The position numbers and the translations under genes are program-made. Of a stretch of DNA of 64,000 bases, positions 1 to 10,549 are shown in pieces. Location of the stretch: contig NC_016535.1 of the NCBI RefSeq assembly GCF_000236905.1, positions 186,001 to 250,000 of the forward strand, in the 5' to 3' direction. The stretch is from Tetrapisispora phaffii CBS 4417. Taxonomy: Eukaryota; Ascomycota; Saccharomycetes; Saccharomycetales; Saccharomycetaceae. Under the pieces are notes generated by a model. The model made no database searches and was not told the DNA's origin. It was given only the letters and a program-made list of their open reading frames with translations. The first letter of the stretch is position 1; the number at the start of each line of letters is the position of its first letter.

Positions 1-470
1 AAAGCACTACATTCTAAGTATTTTTTGGCACCGATTTGTCTTGCAACTTGCTCTGCATCTTCTCGTTTCACAAAACCTTCTTCGTAGTCTTGGGCCGTCT
101 TTCTAAGATCTGATTTCAATCCTACTAGTATAATCTTTGTGTCAGGACAGTATCGAAGAACTTCTTCAGTCCATTTAGTTCTAGCATTATGTAATGACTC
201 TACGTCATCGACTGCAAAACCAATTAAAATAATGTCCGCCTTCGAATAAGAAAATGGTCTCAACCTCTCGTATTCTTCCTGACCTGCAGTATCCCATAAT
301 GTCAACGACACTTTGATACCATCAACAAAACAATCTGTTACATAATTCTCAAATACTGTTGGATGGTACTGTTCCGGAAATTTTCCTAATGTAAATTTAT
401 ACAGCAATGATGTTTTCCCACATGCACCATCTCCGATTATCACTAATTTCCTCTTAACTTGTTCTGCCAT
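1..470 (-). CDS. RHO2: Rho-family small GTPase Rho2 (N-terminal part, cut by window edge)
   Basis: Rho2 is a membrane-anchored Rho GTPase acting in cell polarity and cell-wall integrity signalling. Translating back from the ATG at 470 gives about 156 residues starting MAEQVKRKLVIIGDGACGKT, with the P-loop GDGACGKT, switch I (YHPTVFENY), switch II (WDTAGQEEYERLRP) and the frame still open at base 1 near YLECSA. The effector-region and FAVDDVESLHNARTKW stretches fit Rho2 better than Rho1 or Rho3 as I recall them. The C-terminal hypervariable region and CAAX prenylation box lie outside the window. NST1 next to it matches the S. cerevisiae order RHO2-NST1, which supports the call. No internal stop is seen. 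Confidence 0.9.
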   Translation of the reverse strand, partial: MAEQVKRKLVIIGDGACGKTSLLYKFTLGKFPEQYHPTVFENYVTDCFVDGIKVSLTLWDTAGQEEYERLRPFSYSKADIILIGFAVDDVESLHNARTKWTEEVLRYCPDTKIILVGLKSDLRKTAQDYEEGFVKREDAEQVARQIGAKKYLECSA

Positions 471-1008
471 GAATGAATGTGAATGCACTATTGATAAATG
501 GTTTCTCTTAATCAATCTACACCTTATTTTTTTGCTGTTGCCTTTTGCCTTATATCAGAGTGAACCAAAATTTGAGAATGGTTTCTTATTTGAGGATACA
601 GAGAAGATCAAGACCTCAATGCAAACTAAGATAGCAATATTAATTGATTAGTTATATTGTCACTTGTAGATATATCAATTAATTCTACTCAAAACAAAGT
701 TGATATTAAAAATAGAAGCATCTATAGATTTATGTAAGTACTTAAATGTTACATTGTTCACTTACAGCTTCCCAAATTCCCCGACGGAAATTTTGGGCGT
801 TGCGCTGAACGTTGCTTTAAAGTTATGCTTCCTTCCATTGACGATATGAGGGTATTGGATCAAGTAAGTGTATAGAAGATGACTGTTTGCAGTAAATATA
901 TTATTAATAATAAGTGCTATACATGCCAGTGAATTACAAACTATGATTAATTCCAGAGTGGAGAAATTGAAATTGGTGATTTTTGTTATGTTAAAAATTA
1001 ATTATATA
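471..1008. other. Intergenic: RHO2 upstream region / NST1 downstream region
   Basis: 538 bases between the RHO2 start and the NST1 stop. AT-rich, with a short GC-richer patch near 780-830. A 60-codon open frame at 469-651 overlaps the RHO2 start on the opposite strand and has no recognisable product. I see no RNA gene. Confidence 0.5.
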
Positions 1009-4000
1009 TTATGTCCATAAATTACTTAAAACGGTTGGTTTGTTAGCTTGTCCGATTCCAAACAGTTGTGAGTTAAGTGTATCACTTAAGGTTTGGCTCA
1101 TAGGGTTTTGATTAGATGATAGTATTGTAGATGTTGGAGTTCTTTGAAGGGTTGTCATGTTTTTATAACCATTTGGTGGCATTATTTGAGACACCATGCC
1201 ATTTGAATTTGGCTTATTTAGTTTAACATCTGAAATTAAGCCATTTTCTTTGGTTAGCAGTGAGCAAACATTAGTGTTTCCTAAATTTATTAACTCATTG
1301 ACATAAGTCTGCGAGTCAATGCCATGGATTGATACTTTTTGGTATAAAACATCTATTGGGATGTATTGTTCTGCATTAACGTTTTGAACAGCTAAGGTTT
1401 TTAATTCATTTACTATTAGATTCCTTGTAATAATGCTGTTTTGTGAATTCGATAGAAGATTGCTAGTTAATTGAGCGTCTGGAACACCATTAGAGGTCAT
1501 TGTATTTATTTCACCTTGAGAATATCCCAACGATGGATCTAATAATGCTTGCGCTGATGAAGAAGGGACAGATTGCGCCCATATATTATTATTGACAGCG
1601 AAGCTTGACGATGAATTAGAAGTTGAAGCAGGAGCTGGTGGCATTAAATTATCTTCCAAACTGTCCGGAATGCTTGTATCCGCTATATTGTTATTACCAG
1701 AGTCCCAAATAGACATGTGATGGTTGCCTATATTCACTGGAGCAATCGATTGGTTACTCTGCAAATTTTGTGAAATCATGTTATTTTGAATATTTCCCTG
1801 TGCTGCTACAGTAACAGGGCTTTGTGAACCCCATAGTGAGCTTGAGCCACCAAAAGTATTAAAATTCTGACTTTTAGAATGCAGAGAAGTAGTTGACAAC
1901 ATGTCAGTTATAGAATGCAAATCTTTATTAAAATTTTGTCTTGATGGGTCACTATTTAAAGACATGGATCCCAAGCGAGATTGAGGAGATGATAGATTCA
2001 TTAAATTATTTTGTTGTTTCAACTGGTTTTGTTGATTTAAAGGACTTTGAAAAGAATTCCACGACCATCTATCATAAGCATTTGACTGCTCAATTGGGGG
2101 TTTAGATAACACAGTAGGAATGCCGTTCAGAGAGCCAAAAGAACCATTAGGAACTGTATTGAATTTATTTGAGTCAAATATGGCTTCATCAGGGAAATTA
2201 ATTTGATTTGTATTTTTACCAATTGATTGAGAAAAAGTCTTGAAATTATTCTGAGCTAATAATGGATGTAGATGAGATGGTGACTCCGAAATAGATTTAG
2301 AAGTTGTTGCAGCATTGACCATGCCAAAAATTTCATTGTTAAGGCTGTTAGTACTTGACATATCTATATCAGGATTTAACATGGATCCATATGACGATTG
2401 AATAGCTTTTGCCTGAATAGCAGCTCTTGACTTTTCATTCTTTAATTTTAATTGCAGTTCTCTTTCCTTTTTAAGTTGTGATTCTTCTTCTCTCTTCTTT
2501 CTGTCTTCTTCTAAACGCATCTGTTCTTTCAGTTTTTCCTCTTTTAACTTCTGTTGTTGAAGTTGTTGTTGCTTCTTTTGTTCCTCCTTCTCTCTTCTTT
2601 CTTCTTCTCTCTTACGTTTTTGTTCTTCTTTCAACTTTCTTTGACGATCTTGTTCTTCTTCTCTACGACGAATCTCTTCCAATTTGATTTTTCTTTCCTC
2701 ATCCTTCTTTCTTTTAGCCTCTTCAACTTGCTTCCTTTGAGCTTCACGTCTCTTCAACTCACGTTCTTCTGCTTCTTTTTTCAATCTAACTTCTTCCTCT
2801 TCTTTCTTCCTCTTCTCTTCTTCTTTGGCTTGTTGTAATAATTTTTTCTTCTCCTTCTCCTTTTCTCTCTTCTTTTGCTTTTTCTCTTTCTTCTCTTTCT
2901 TTTTTGATTCTTCAACTTCTAACTCCTCTAATAATTTCATCCTGTTCTTTTCCGCTTGTTTCTCATGGAATGATTTCATTATACGACCTTGTAAAATCTT
3001 AGTTAATACAATTTGTAATAATTTGCGACCCTCCTCTAATCTCTCATTTTCATCGATACCACTCTCATACTCTTCATCATCAATTAATTCTTCCTCCTCA
3101 TGAACATCACTGGTCTGTTCATCTAAATGCTTATATCTACTAAAATTAGCCGCGTTTCTCTGTTGCAACTGGAATTCATTATCAGTAACGATGCCATTGT
3201 CATCGTGAATATGATCCAAATGAACGCAATGAAATTGTTCATCATCATCCAAGTGGCGATGTATATGATCACTGTCGTCATCTTCATCGTAATAATCAGA
3301 ATATTGGAATTCATCATCTTCATCCTCATCCTCATCTGCATCACCATTGTTGTCTAGATTCTCATCTTCGTAATCTAAGTCTTCTTCAGTATCTTCGTTG
3401 TCTTTTTCATTCGCAAGAGCAAACTCGAATCCTTCACAGACAACAGATGCAGCTGCACTGATTGTGTCACCAATTTTCTGGTCCGAAAATTCATCATTGT
3501 TATACTTCTCTTTAAATGATTTTAGTATCAAATTTCCAAACTGTTTCTTATCTCCTCCATACATAAACCTTGTAAACAATTCCTTTTCTAACTGTGATAT
3601 TCCTACAAATTCACGTTTCTCGGTATCATATGAAGATGTTACCCTTTCGGCGATATGTCTTTGTAAATTGGCATATTCTTCAGGAGTTAAAGGATTACCA
3701 TTATGAAGCATTGTAGTGAATTCTTTTGCTTGGTCAATTTCATTTGCAATGTCATCCGTATTATTATTTAATTCCGTAACATTTAAATTCGTAGTTTCCT
3801 CATTTTCAGTATCGAAAGCATCATTGTTTCCATTTATGGAGGCAAATGATTCGATCACTTTAAGAAACCCTTTGCCGCTATTATTCATTAAATCATCGGT
3901 TAATTCTTGCATTTCTGGACAGCTGAGAATTCTATTAACATACTCTTGCGCTATAGATGGATGTGAAGATACAAAAGTCTTCGCAAATGATAAGTATTTT

Positions 4001-4944
4001 GATTTTGTTTCATCATCCACTTCAGCTGGAGGATGTACATTGTAAACAGGTTCTGTTGTTATTTCTTCTTCTATCTCTATTTTTTGGTCACGGGCCTGTA
4101 TTATTTCTAGTTGATCTTGTAATTGTTTCTGTTTATTTTGTTTGAAATTTATAACTTCTTCTTTTAACGAATTGACAGAGTCAGTTGATAAAAATTGGTC
4201 CAGTGTACCATTTTTTGTATATTCATAGTTATTATTTTTTAGTTCAGTAGGTTTAGTTATCGGAATCTTATCAGTATCCACCGCTACAGTATTAGAAGCC
4301 TCGATATTTGGACTTTCATTTTGAAACTGTACTGGTGACGAAGAAGGAGTTGGTATATGCATATTTGAATTCTGTAGGTCCCTGATGATATTTAAGTGAA
4401 ACTTGACAGGATTCATATCATCATACCGTTTTTCTTGCAACTCATATAGCGTATTGTATATCCTCTCCATTTCTTGGTCCATAGCCAAATGACGACGTCC
4501 ACAAATGGAACAATTACAATTGGCATTGGTTGCATTTGCATTATTTGCAGTCATGCCATTGGAGTTTCCTACATGGCTGTGTTTATTGTTATGTCCATAG
4601 TTGTGGTTATACTTTCTCATGATTTCAAAGACCTCATCCCTATCAATTCTCAATATCTCTTTTTTCTCATCAGCAGATAGCCATTCCCAATGTGAATCCA
4701 ATGCCAAAGACAAATAATCATCTTTACCATTGTTGTTATCGTCAGATTGGCTAGTAGCCCCTTGGGATAAACTCTCGACTACAATATCTCCATTTGCTGC
4801 TCTCTTGATAATCCTAGAAGTTGGATATTGCTCTTCGTCGTTATACAACTCAGCACTCATGGACACCCCAGCATGATTATCACTATTGGTCTTCTTAATT
4901 TGCTTAGCTTTACTCTTCTTCTTTTTATTTTTAGAAGGAGGCAT
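1009..4944 (-). CDS. NST1: Nst1-like negative regulator of salt tolerance
   Basis: A 1311-residue protein with the Nst1 layout: a basic lysine-rich start (KNKKKKSKAKQ), an SDD/CSICGRRH-bearing N-terminal region, a very acidic Asp/Glu tract at about residues 510-615, then a long charged coiled coil of Lys/Glu/Arg repeats at about 650-850, and a Gln/Asn/Ser-rich low-complexity tail. In S. cerevisiae Nst1 interacts with the splicing factor Msl1 and affects salt tolerance; the biochemical role is unclear. Its position between RHO2 and the YNL092W homolog reproduces the S. cerevisiae order. The ATG at 4944 is good. The many antisense open frames here are a by-product of the acidic and basic repeats. 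Confidence 0.88.
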   Translation of the reverse strand: MPPSKNKKKKSKAKQIKKTNSDNHAGVSMSAELYNDEEQYPTSRIIKRAANGDIVVESLSQGATSQSDDNNNGKDDYLSLALDSHWEWLSADEKKEILRIDRDEVFEIMRKYNHNYGHNNKHSHVGNSNGMTANNANATNANCNCSICGRRHLAMDQEMERIYNTLYELQEKRYDDMNPVKFHLNIIRDLQNSNMHIPTPSSSPVQFQNESPNIEASNTVAVDTDKIPITKPTELKNNNYEYTKNGTLDQFLSTDSVNSLKEEVINFKQNKQKQLQDQLEIIQARDQKIEIEEEITTEPVYNVHPPAEVDDETKSKYLSFAKTFVSSHPSIAQEYVNRILSCPEMQELTDDLMNNSGKGFLKVIESFASINGNNDAFDTENEETTNLNVTELNNNTDDIANEIDQAKEFTTMLHNGNPLTPEEYANLQRHIAERVTSSYDTEKREFVGISQLEKELFTRFMYGGDKKQFGNLILKSFKEKYNNDEFSDQKIGDTISAAASVVCEGFEFALANEKDNEDTEEDLDYEDENLDNNGDADEDEDEDDEFQYSDYYDEDDDSDHIHRHLDDDEQFHCVHLDHIHDDNGIVTDNEFQLQQRNAANFSRYKHLDEQTSDVHEEEELIDDEEYESGIDENERLEEGRKLLQIVLTKILQGRIMKSFHEKQAEKNRMKLLEELEVEESKKKEKKEKKQKKREKEKEKKKLLQQAKEEEKRKKEEEEVRLKKEAEERELKRREAQRKQVEEAKRKKDEERKIKLEEIRRREEEQDRQRKLKEEQKRKREEERREKEEQKKQQQLQQQKLKEEKLKEQMRLEEDRKKREEESQLKKERELQLKLKNEKSRAAIQAKAIQSSYGSMLNPDIDMSSTNSLNNEIFGMVNAATTSKSISESPSHLHPLLAQNNFKTFSQSIGKNTNQINFPDEAIFDSNKFNTVPNGSFGSLNGIPTVLSKPPIEQSNAYDRWSWNSFQSPLNQQNQLKQQNNLMNLSSPQSRLGSMSLNSDPSRQNFNKDLHSITDMLSTTSLHSKSQNFNTFGGSSSLWGSQSPVTVAAQGNIQNNMISQNLQSNQSIAPVNIGNHHMSIWDSGNNNIADTSIPDSLEDNLMPPAPASTSNSSSSFAVNNNIWAQSVPSSSAQALLDPSLGYSQGEINTMTSNGVPDAQLTSNLLSNSQNSIITRNLIVNELKTLAVQNVNAEQYIPIDVLYQKVSIHGIDSQTYVNELINLGNTNVCSLLTKENGLISDVKLNKPNSNGMVSQIMPPNGYKNMTTLQRTPTSTILSSNQNPMSQTLSDTLNSQLFGIGQANKPTVLSNLWT

Positions 4945-5617
4945 TGTGTCTTTGGGTTTTCTGGATAACTGTGTATGTGTTCTGTTCTTTTTTCTTGTTG
5001 GTAACGAGGAAAAAAAAAGCTAAACCTGAAGCTACGTATTATTGTCGTTATATAAATAAAAGTGTACCTATACTCAACAAAACTTGGCTCTATGAAGTGA
5101 ACTCAATTAGGAATAGGACACCCTGAGCAAAAATTAAATCTGATCGTGACTTGCTTGTACAGTTGTGTTACAATCGAAAGAAACTTCTTGCAAAAGTAAG
5201 CTATTCAAATATCAAACGAAGGAAATCTATCAATAACAAGCTTGATCTTATAATCAAATCAAAACCAATCCCATCGTACAACCTCCCATTCATTGTATTA
5301 CTCCATTATCAATATACTTTTCTCTTTCTTTGTGAGACAATTTAAATTTTGTTGGAAAGGATTTGTTCACTAAGTTCAAGAAACCATAAGAAGCGATGAG
5401 CGTAACGTCAGAAAAACGAAACCACACTATTAAAAGAAACAGATGCCATGCAAGATGATGAATAGAAGAGAAGAGAAAAGTGTTTATGCTTATTATGTTT
5501 ATTGTTGCTGTTATGTAATGTTATGCTATGTGTCTTATAGTTGATATTCTTATGTGAGGTTGAGTTTTCACCTTTGGGTTTGGGTATATATGCAACTTTT
5601 TTTTTTGTTTGAAGTTA
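4945..5617. other. Intergenic: NST1 promoter side
   Basis: 673 bases upstream of NST1 and downstream of the YNL092W homolog. AT-rich with short open frames of about 60 codons on the plus strand that resemble nothing. No tRNA box or other structured gene noted. Confidence 0.5.
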
Positions 5618-6841
5618 CTATTCCTGCAATTGTATGACCCAGTAGTTACAAAGGTATCCTGGTATGTGGATTAGGGACTCTGATTTGCCATAGCCACTGG
5701 GTATGCCTTGCTCGAGTAATTTTATCTTGTAATTTAGCTTTGTCGTTGCTATGTCGAGTATTTCCATAGTTGCGAGTTCTAGACCTTTCAATGGTGTGTT
5801 AGGTTTTGCGATCTCTCGGTTATTCGTGTATGGATTGGTCTCATATACTGTCTCTTGGTTTGCATCGTTTTCAAAATGGTATAGCAATGGTCCAAAATTA
5901 ACCCAGTGTCCACCTGGTTTCAGTGCATGCGTGATTGTCTCCATGTAATCTAAGATATTGAACCCTGTGTCAATGAAGAAGTTAGTGATGACAATGTCAA
6001 TCGAACTTTCGACTTCGGCTCTTTTCAATCTCATATCTGGAGTCACGGTGTATTGCGACGACTCTTGTATCCCCACGTTTGGACCAAAACAGTCTGCAAA
6101 TGATCCCATTCTCATCTCCATATTCAATCCTCCTCTGCTTTGGTTCTGTGAACTTATATCAATGTCTGGTATTGAGTATCCTTTTAATTGGTTACTTTTC
6201 ATATCCCAATGAGAAAAACTGTGTATAAATGGATATATCGTATATTGGTTTACATCTAGATTTCCATTCAATAAGAACATTGACAATGTTAGCATGTGCA
6301 GTGAATATTCATTGCTGATCACTGTTGCAGTGCTGCCGGCCAGAATACATAGATCTACTATTAATCTTCCGATACCAACACCTGGAACTAGTATTGTGAG
6401 TTTATCGTCCGTTTGACCTATATCGTTAAGCAACGCTTGGATTCTTGATAAAAGGATGTTTCTTTCCTCTTGACAAGCTGCTGAGAACTCTCGGTATACT
6501 TGTACTAAAATTGAACACGTCTTATTCATATCAGAAGTAGATGGCATCTCCCAATCATTGAGATAGTTGAGATCAAACCCAAGTGTCTCTGCAGTAGATA
6601 GCACCGCATCTTTATAAAATTCAGCATTACTATGTATTTTTGACTTGATTTGGTCTAGATTGTAAAGATAATCGTTTGGCAGCAACGCTTTCTGGTGATC
6701 AGATAAACTCATCCATTTGTCGTACCTTGGTTGATAATGTTCTCTTATTGCAAACTCTTCGTATTGCCAAAACGATAGTAGAGTCTTACGAAATGCCTTG
6801 AGTTCTTCTTGTTCATTGCTGATCTCATTGTTCAACTCCAT
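5618..6841 (-). CDS. YNL092W: N2227-family methyltransferase (carnosine/anserine-type N-methyltransferase, YNL092W homolog)
   Basis: 407 residues. Family members are S-adenosylmethionine-dependent enzymes that N-methylate carnosine-like dipeptides; the natural yeast substrate is uncertain. A nucleotide-binding motif I is visible at about residues 149-165 (LTILVPGVGIGRLIVDL), followed by an SNEYSLHMLTLSMFLLN segment. The C-terminal half carries the family signatures DIVITNFFIDTGFNILDYMETITHALKPGGHW (read in pieces) and GPLLYHF. The N-terminal helical part with FWQYEEFA and HYQPRYDKW also fits the family. It sits next to NST1 as in S. cerevisiae. The ATG at 6841 is the only plausible start. Confidence 0.85.
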   Translation of the reverse strand: MELNNEISNEQEELKAFRKTLLSFWQYEEFAIREHYQPRYDKWMSLSDHQKALLPNDYLYNLDQIKSKIHSNAEFYKDAVLSTAETLGFDLNYLNDWEMPSTSDMNKTCSILVQVYREFSAACQEERNILLSRIQALLNDIGQTDDKLTILVPGVGIGRLIVDLCILAGSTATVISNEYSLHMLTLSMFLLNGNLDVNQYTIYPFIHSFSHWDMKSNQLKGYSIPDIDISSQNQSRGGLNMEMRMGSFADCFGPNVGIQESSQYTVTPDMRLKRAEVESSIDIVITNFFIDTGFNILDYMETITHALKPGGHWVNFGPLLYHFENDANQETVYETNPYTNNREIAKPNTPLKGLELATMEILDIATTKLNYKIKLLEQGIPSGYGKSESLIHIPGYLCNYWVIQLQE

Positions 6842-7255
6842 TAGATAACAGCTAGGTAGTTCCTCACTTCTTGGTCACAGTATGGCAGGTATTAGATCTC
6901 GTTTAGAACATTGAAGGAACAATGTACTGAGTCAACTAACCAATTGTCGGTTTCTGACTAAGTTGGTTAATAATACACGATAGCAAGATATTTTATACTT
7001 AAGTTCGAGCATTTTCAAGCATGGCGTCTTTTATATCAAAATATTGGTAAAATCGATATACAATATATGTATATATACATTAATTGAGTTAAATATATAA
7101 AAAAAAGTATTTAAATGACGTACTTCCTCACAAATGTAATCTTTAGGATTGAATATGATGTGTGATACTACTTAAAACCCACTGTATTTTGCTTAATGCT
7201 TGTCTATTTCTCATAACAGTATGGCCCTTGATAAAAAATATCAGGTTTAAAAGTG
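6842..7255. other. Intergenic: YNL092W-homolog promoter
   Basis: 414 bases, strongly AT-rich, with ATATAC/GTATAT alternations near 7060-7080 that could act as TATA or terminator material. Nothing else recognised. Confidence 0.45.
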
Positions 7256-7897
7256 TTAACAACTACAATTTCCGGCATTAGCAGCGTTAGCATTAGCATC
7301 TGTCAATTGAACTCTGGAACTGTTTTGGTTATTGCCAGAACCGTTTTCATTAGCATTATCGTTTGGTCTCTTCAAAGGAATCTTATCACCAACTGCCAAA
7401 AATATTTCATTGACGTTATACCCTGTCTTAGCACTAGTCTCAAAGAACAACAAATTCTCTTCATCTGCTAGCTTTTGACCTTCTTCGGTGGCAACTTTAC
7501 GTTCGTTTTCCCCATTCTCTTCTATCAAATCAACTTTATTGCCTGCCAATGCTATTACTATATCTCCACTTGCTTGTTCATGTAATTCTTTCACCCAATG
7601 GCGGGCTTTAATAAAGGATTGCGGTTTAGTAACATCGTAAACAATCAACGCAGCTTGTGCATTTCTATAGTACATAGGAGCTAAAGAAGCAAATCTCTCT
7701 TGACCAGCAGTATCCCATATTTCAAATTTGATAGTATGGTCATCGATGTTGACTCTTTGTGTTAAAAATGCAGCGCCAATAGTTGGCTCTTTGTTCTCAG
7801 AAAAATCGTTCGACACAAACCTCACAACAATACTCGATTTCCCAACTGCAGCCTCACCTAATAGCACTAATTTAACAGAGGCAACGTTTGAATTCAT
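7256..7897 (-). CDS. VPS21: Rab5-type GTPase Vps21
   Basis: A 213-residue Rab GTPase. Rab5 proteins control early endosome fusion and vacuolar sorting, working with the CORVET tether. Visible motifs: P-loop GEAAVGKSS near residue 14, Rab5-type effector region [13 protein letters not shown], switch [32 protein letters not shown], and the C-terminal double-cysteine CSC prenylation motif. The effector and RabF segments fit Vps21 better than Ypt53 or Ypt52. The neighbour PTC5 is also the neighbour of VPS21 (YOR089C/YOR090C) in S. cerevisiae. Another gene in this window, VPS3, encodes a subunit of the CORVET complex that Vps21 recruits. Confidence 0.93.
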   Translation of the reverse strand: MNSNVASVKLVLLGEAAVGKSSIVVRFVSNDFSENKEPTIGAAFLTQRVNIDDHTIKFEIWDTAGQERFASLAPMYYRNAQAALIVYDVTKPQSFIKARHWVKELHEQASGDIVIALAGNKVDLIEENGENERKVATEEGQKLADEENLLFFETSAKTGYNVNEIFLAVGDKIPLKRPNDNANENGSGNNQNSSRVQLTDANANAANAGNCSC

Positions 7898-8350
7898 GTT
7901 GTATTTTCAGTAATGCAGAACAAGTATAGTTATATGTATAAAAGTAATAATATGCGTCAGTTTCTTTCTCGCTATAGTCTTTAGTTTCTCGACGTAAAAT
8001 CTAGCACATATACAGTTATATGCTATCCACAACTATACCAGCGTATTGCTATCTCGAGGGGATACCTTTATTAACATCAACTACTGATAATTAATCATAA
8101 CGCCATCGTTTTATAGTTAGAGAAACCTTTGGATTAAAAAGATCAGGACAATCGAACTTCAATTAAGGAGTTTCGTGGTGGATGACTCCGACGCAACGTA
8201 AGTGACACACTTCCTGAATAAAGACATATGTTTACGATAAGAGTGCCAGGACTAGTGTCAAGAAGTCTTTCGGATGATCTATGTAGGTATGTGTAGTATT
8301 ATATTTGTATATTGTGCGTTTTACCTAGACGTAGATACTAGATATATTGG
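7898..8350. other. Intergenic: VPS21 promoter
   Basis: 453 bases between the VPS21 start and the PTC5 stop. I see no RNA gene and no motif I would rely on. Confidence 0.45.
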
Positions 8351-10096
8351 TTATAATCTTGGTTTTGGTGGTGTTGTGGCATCGATGTTAGTGACTATCT
8401 GTCCATCGTTTTTTATCTGGGAGGTATTGACAGTTGAGTCCTCAGAGTTGCCAAAAAATACGACTGTGACTGTTAAATCGTCTCTATACTTTCTTGAGAT
8501 TGGTGATGGGATGCTAACTAATGTGGAGACATACTCTTTGGACCCTCCTGCGCTCAATGCGTTTCTGATCAAGTGAGTCGATACATTCAAATCTTCCAAT
8601 ATGTACTCAGGAGTATTCTTACCCTTCGTATTGTTTCCATTCTTGTATCTGAATGCAGGCCTTTGTGCATCTTTATCGGTAGATAAGTCATTCACTAATG
8701 GTAATTTGAAATTAATTTTTTTATTGAGTAGTTTCGATTTCTTGGTTATATCATTGGCAACTGGTTGCCTTTCCATCCATCTAATGACTAATCCTGCAAT
8801 TTCTTCATTTGTTAATAATTCAAATAAACCATCAGATCCCATAACCATGAATTTCGCTTTTTGCAAGTCGATTTTGGTTGTGGTGATTTCTGGCCTTGCA
8901 GTAACATATGGAGGAGTTAAGAAGTTCCTTGGCTCTTTTCTAAAATAAAGTTTAACATGATCAGGTAATTCGTTCAAAGATTTTCCGTCAATATCTTTCA
9001 CTTTATAACGGTAGTCTCCAAATGCCCTCGAAGGTTGCAATGATCCTAGTACTCTACCGTTTTTGATACAATGGGGTTCGTCTGGATGCTCATTCTTGAT
9101 TCTTTCCACTTCAGCCAAGTTATCACCTGTTTGGTCGGTAGATAATGCTTTTACTGTATATTCTCCGGATGGCAATTGCTCACATATTAATGCTCTGGAG
9201 TCACCAGTCACTGCAACTTTCATAATAGAGTTCTTAGAATCATAAACCGATAACAACGCACAAGAGCCACTGATGGCCGGTAGTGACGATATCATATTCT
9301 CCTTTGTTGGTTTGTCAAGTAATCTTTTTAATGATTCGTAAACAATATCGCTATCCAACTGCAGAAACCCTTTTTCAATCGCATCATCAAATTGTGCAGA
9401 GTATTGTTCTGTGTCGGTATTTTCAGTTACAGAAAAGAGTTCATTCAACTGAGTGGCAACATACCTTACCAAATCTTTTGTAAGCTTTGCAGAAGTGAAA
9501 GGCCCACTGTGACCGTCAAATATACCAAAGAAGTATAAATTAGACTGAGCAGCATCCACAGAAGCTTCTAAATTTGATACATTTCCTTCAACAATGTCAT
9601 ATCTAGGTACAGTAAGGATTTGTTCAATATGGTTGTCCTCGATTGGGTTATTAGAAGGTAATTGAGAAATATCGTAACGTACAATACCTTTTCCTTGGTT
9701 CACGAACAAGCTTTCTTCTAAATCGTGTAACTTCTTGTTAACCTCTTCATCTGTCAACAGCATAACAGAATTCTTATTGTTCTCAGTAGATGAGTTTTCA
9801 TTATCGTTCATTCCTGAAGAATACTGCCTTAATCCTTTAATGCTATCCAATGCAAGAACGTTATTTGTAGAGAAGTAATGGTATGCAAGTAGCAATGAAC
9901 CACTTGTAAGTATAGCGATGTTTGTATTAATACGGTTTGGAAGACGAGGATCTGTATTCTCTCTCCCATAACCATTTTGATTCTTACTTTTGCTGAAATG
10001 AGTGAAATAGGTTCGATATAACAACTTGTTATAGTTCTTCTTGGAGAGACATCTGCTTAATGTTTTCTTCAGAGAAACTTGGACAATAGATGGCAT
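8351..10096 (-). CDS. PTC5: Mitochondrial type 2C protein phosphatase Ptc5
   Basis: 581 residues from the ATG at 10096. Ptc5 dephosphorylates the E1-alpha subunit of pyruvate dehydrogenase in the mitochondrial intermembrane space or matrix. The N-terminus is basic and Ser/Thr-rich (MPSIVQVSLKKTLSRCLSKK), like a targeting sequence, followed by a hydrophobic segment (IAILTSGSLLLAYHYF). PP2C motifs follow in order: FFGIFDGHSG, SGSCALLSVYD, VTGDSRALI, GSLQPSRAFGD, VMGSDGLFELL and RDDLTVTVVFF, including the metal-binding aspartates. It ends KPRL, like the S. cerevisiae protein (572 residues). An in-frame ATG three codons upstream at 10105 is an alternative; the frame beyond it begins only at a GTG. 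Confidence 0.93.
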   Translation of the reverse strand: MPSIVQVSLKKTLSRCLSKKNYNKLLYRTYFTHFSKSKNQNGYGRENTDPRLPNRINTNIAILTSGSLLLAYHYFSTNNVLALDSIKGLRQYSSGMNDNENSSTENNKNSVMLLTDEEVNKKLHDLEESLFVNQGKGIVRYDISQLPSNNPIEDNHIEQILTVPRYDIVEGNVSNLEASVDAAQSNLYFFGIFDGHSGPFTSAKLTKDLVRYVATQLNELFSVTENTDTEQYSAQFDDAIEKGFLQLDSDIVYESLKRLLDKPTKENMISSLPAISGSCALLSVYDSKNSIMKVAVTGDSRALICEQLPSGEYTVKALSTDQTGDNLAEVERIKNEHPDEPHCIKNGRVLGSLQPSRAFGDYRYKVKDIDGKSLNELPDHVKLYFRKEPRNFLTPPYVTARPEITTTKIDLQKAKFMVMGSDGLFELLTNEEIAGLVIRWMERQPVANDITKKSKLLNKKINFKLPLVNDLSTDKDAQRPAFRYKNGNNTKGKNTPEYILEDLNVSTHLIRNALSAGGSKEYVSTLVSIPSPISRKYRDDLTVTVVFFGNSEDSTVNTSQIKNDGQIVTNIDATTPPKPRL

Positions 10097-10549
10097 ATTG
10101 TGCATTCGTTCCTTTCGCACCTTTTATTATGGATGCTAAACACAATATCAAAACGAAATTCACTGGGTTGTTTGTTTATCTCCAAAGCAACAGCTATCCT
10201 TTATATATATCTGTGTCTGTGTGTGTGTCAGATTGAATAGAATGACTGTAAACGATATAAGTATACTGTAAATGTATACATAATGTTTTAACTAAAGAAT
10301 ACCATTTTCTGTTTTTATGTTGTCCTTAAACATCAAAACTGTAATGTCGGAAACCTTCACAAAATAGATGCCTTAAAGTGAGACAAGGCTCTTGAAAGGT
10401 TGTCTTAAAGGGTTTAATGTCGATATATTTATTATTTAAATATATTATTCCAATGCTAAACTAGATGATATGATATATAAATATATACATATATATGTAT
10501 ATGGTGTGAACCTATATTGTTCTTGATACAGATAGGAGGTGATATGGGC
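10097..10549. other. Intergenic: PTC5 promoter / NUP1 downstream, with AT palindrome
   Basis: 453 bases. A perfect 20-bp palindrome of alternating AT with one GC pair each side lies at 10483-10502 (ATATACATATATATGTATAT), close to the NUP1 stop, so it may form part of the NUP1 3' end. GTGTCTGTGTGTGTGT dinucleotide repeat near 10213-10228. No gene seen. Confidence 0.5.

Noticed and set aside
2400..3000. Plus-strand hydrophobic Phe/Leu/Ser-rich open frames opposite NST1
   Set aside because: They are the antisense of the Lys/Glu-rich coiled coil, not membrane proteins.
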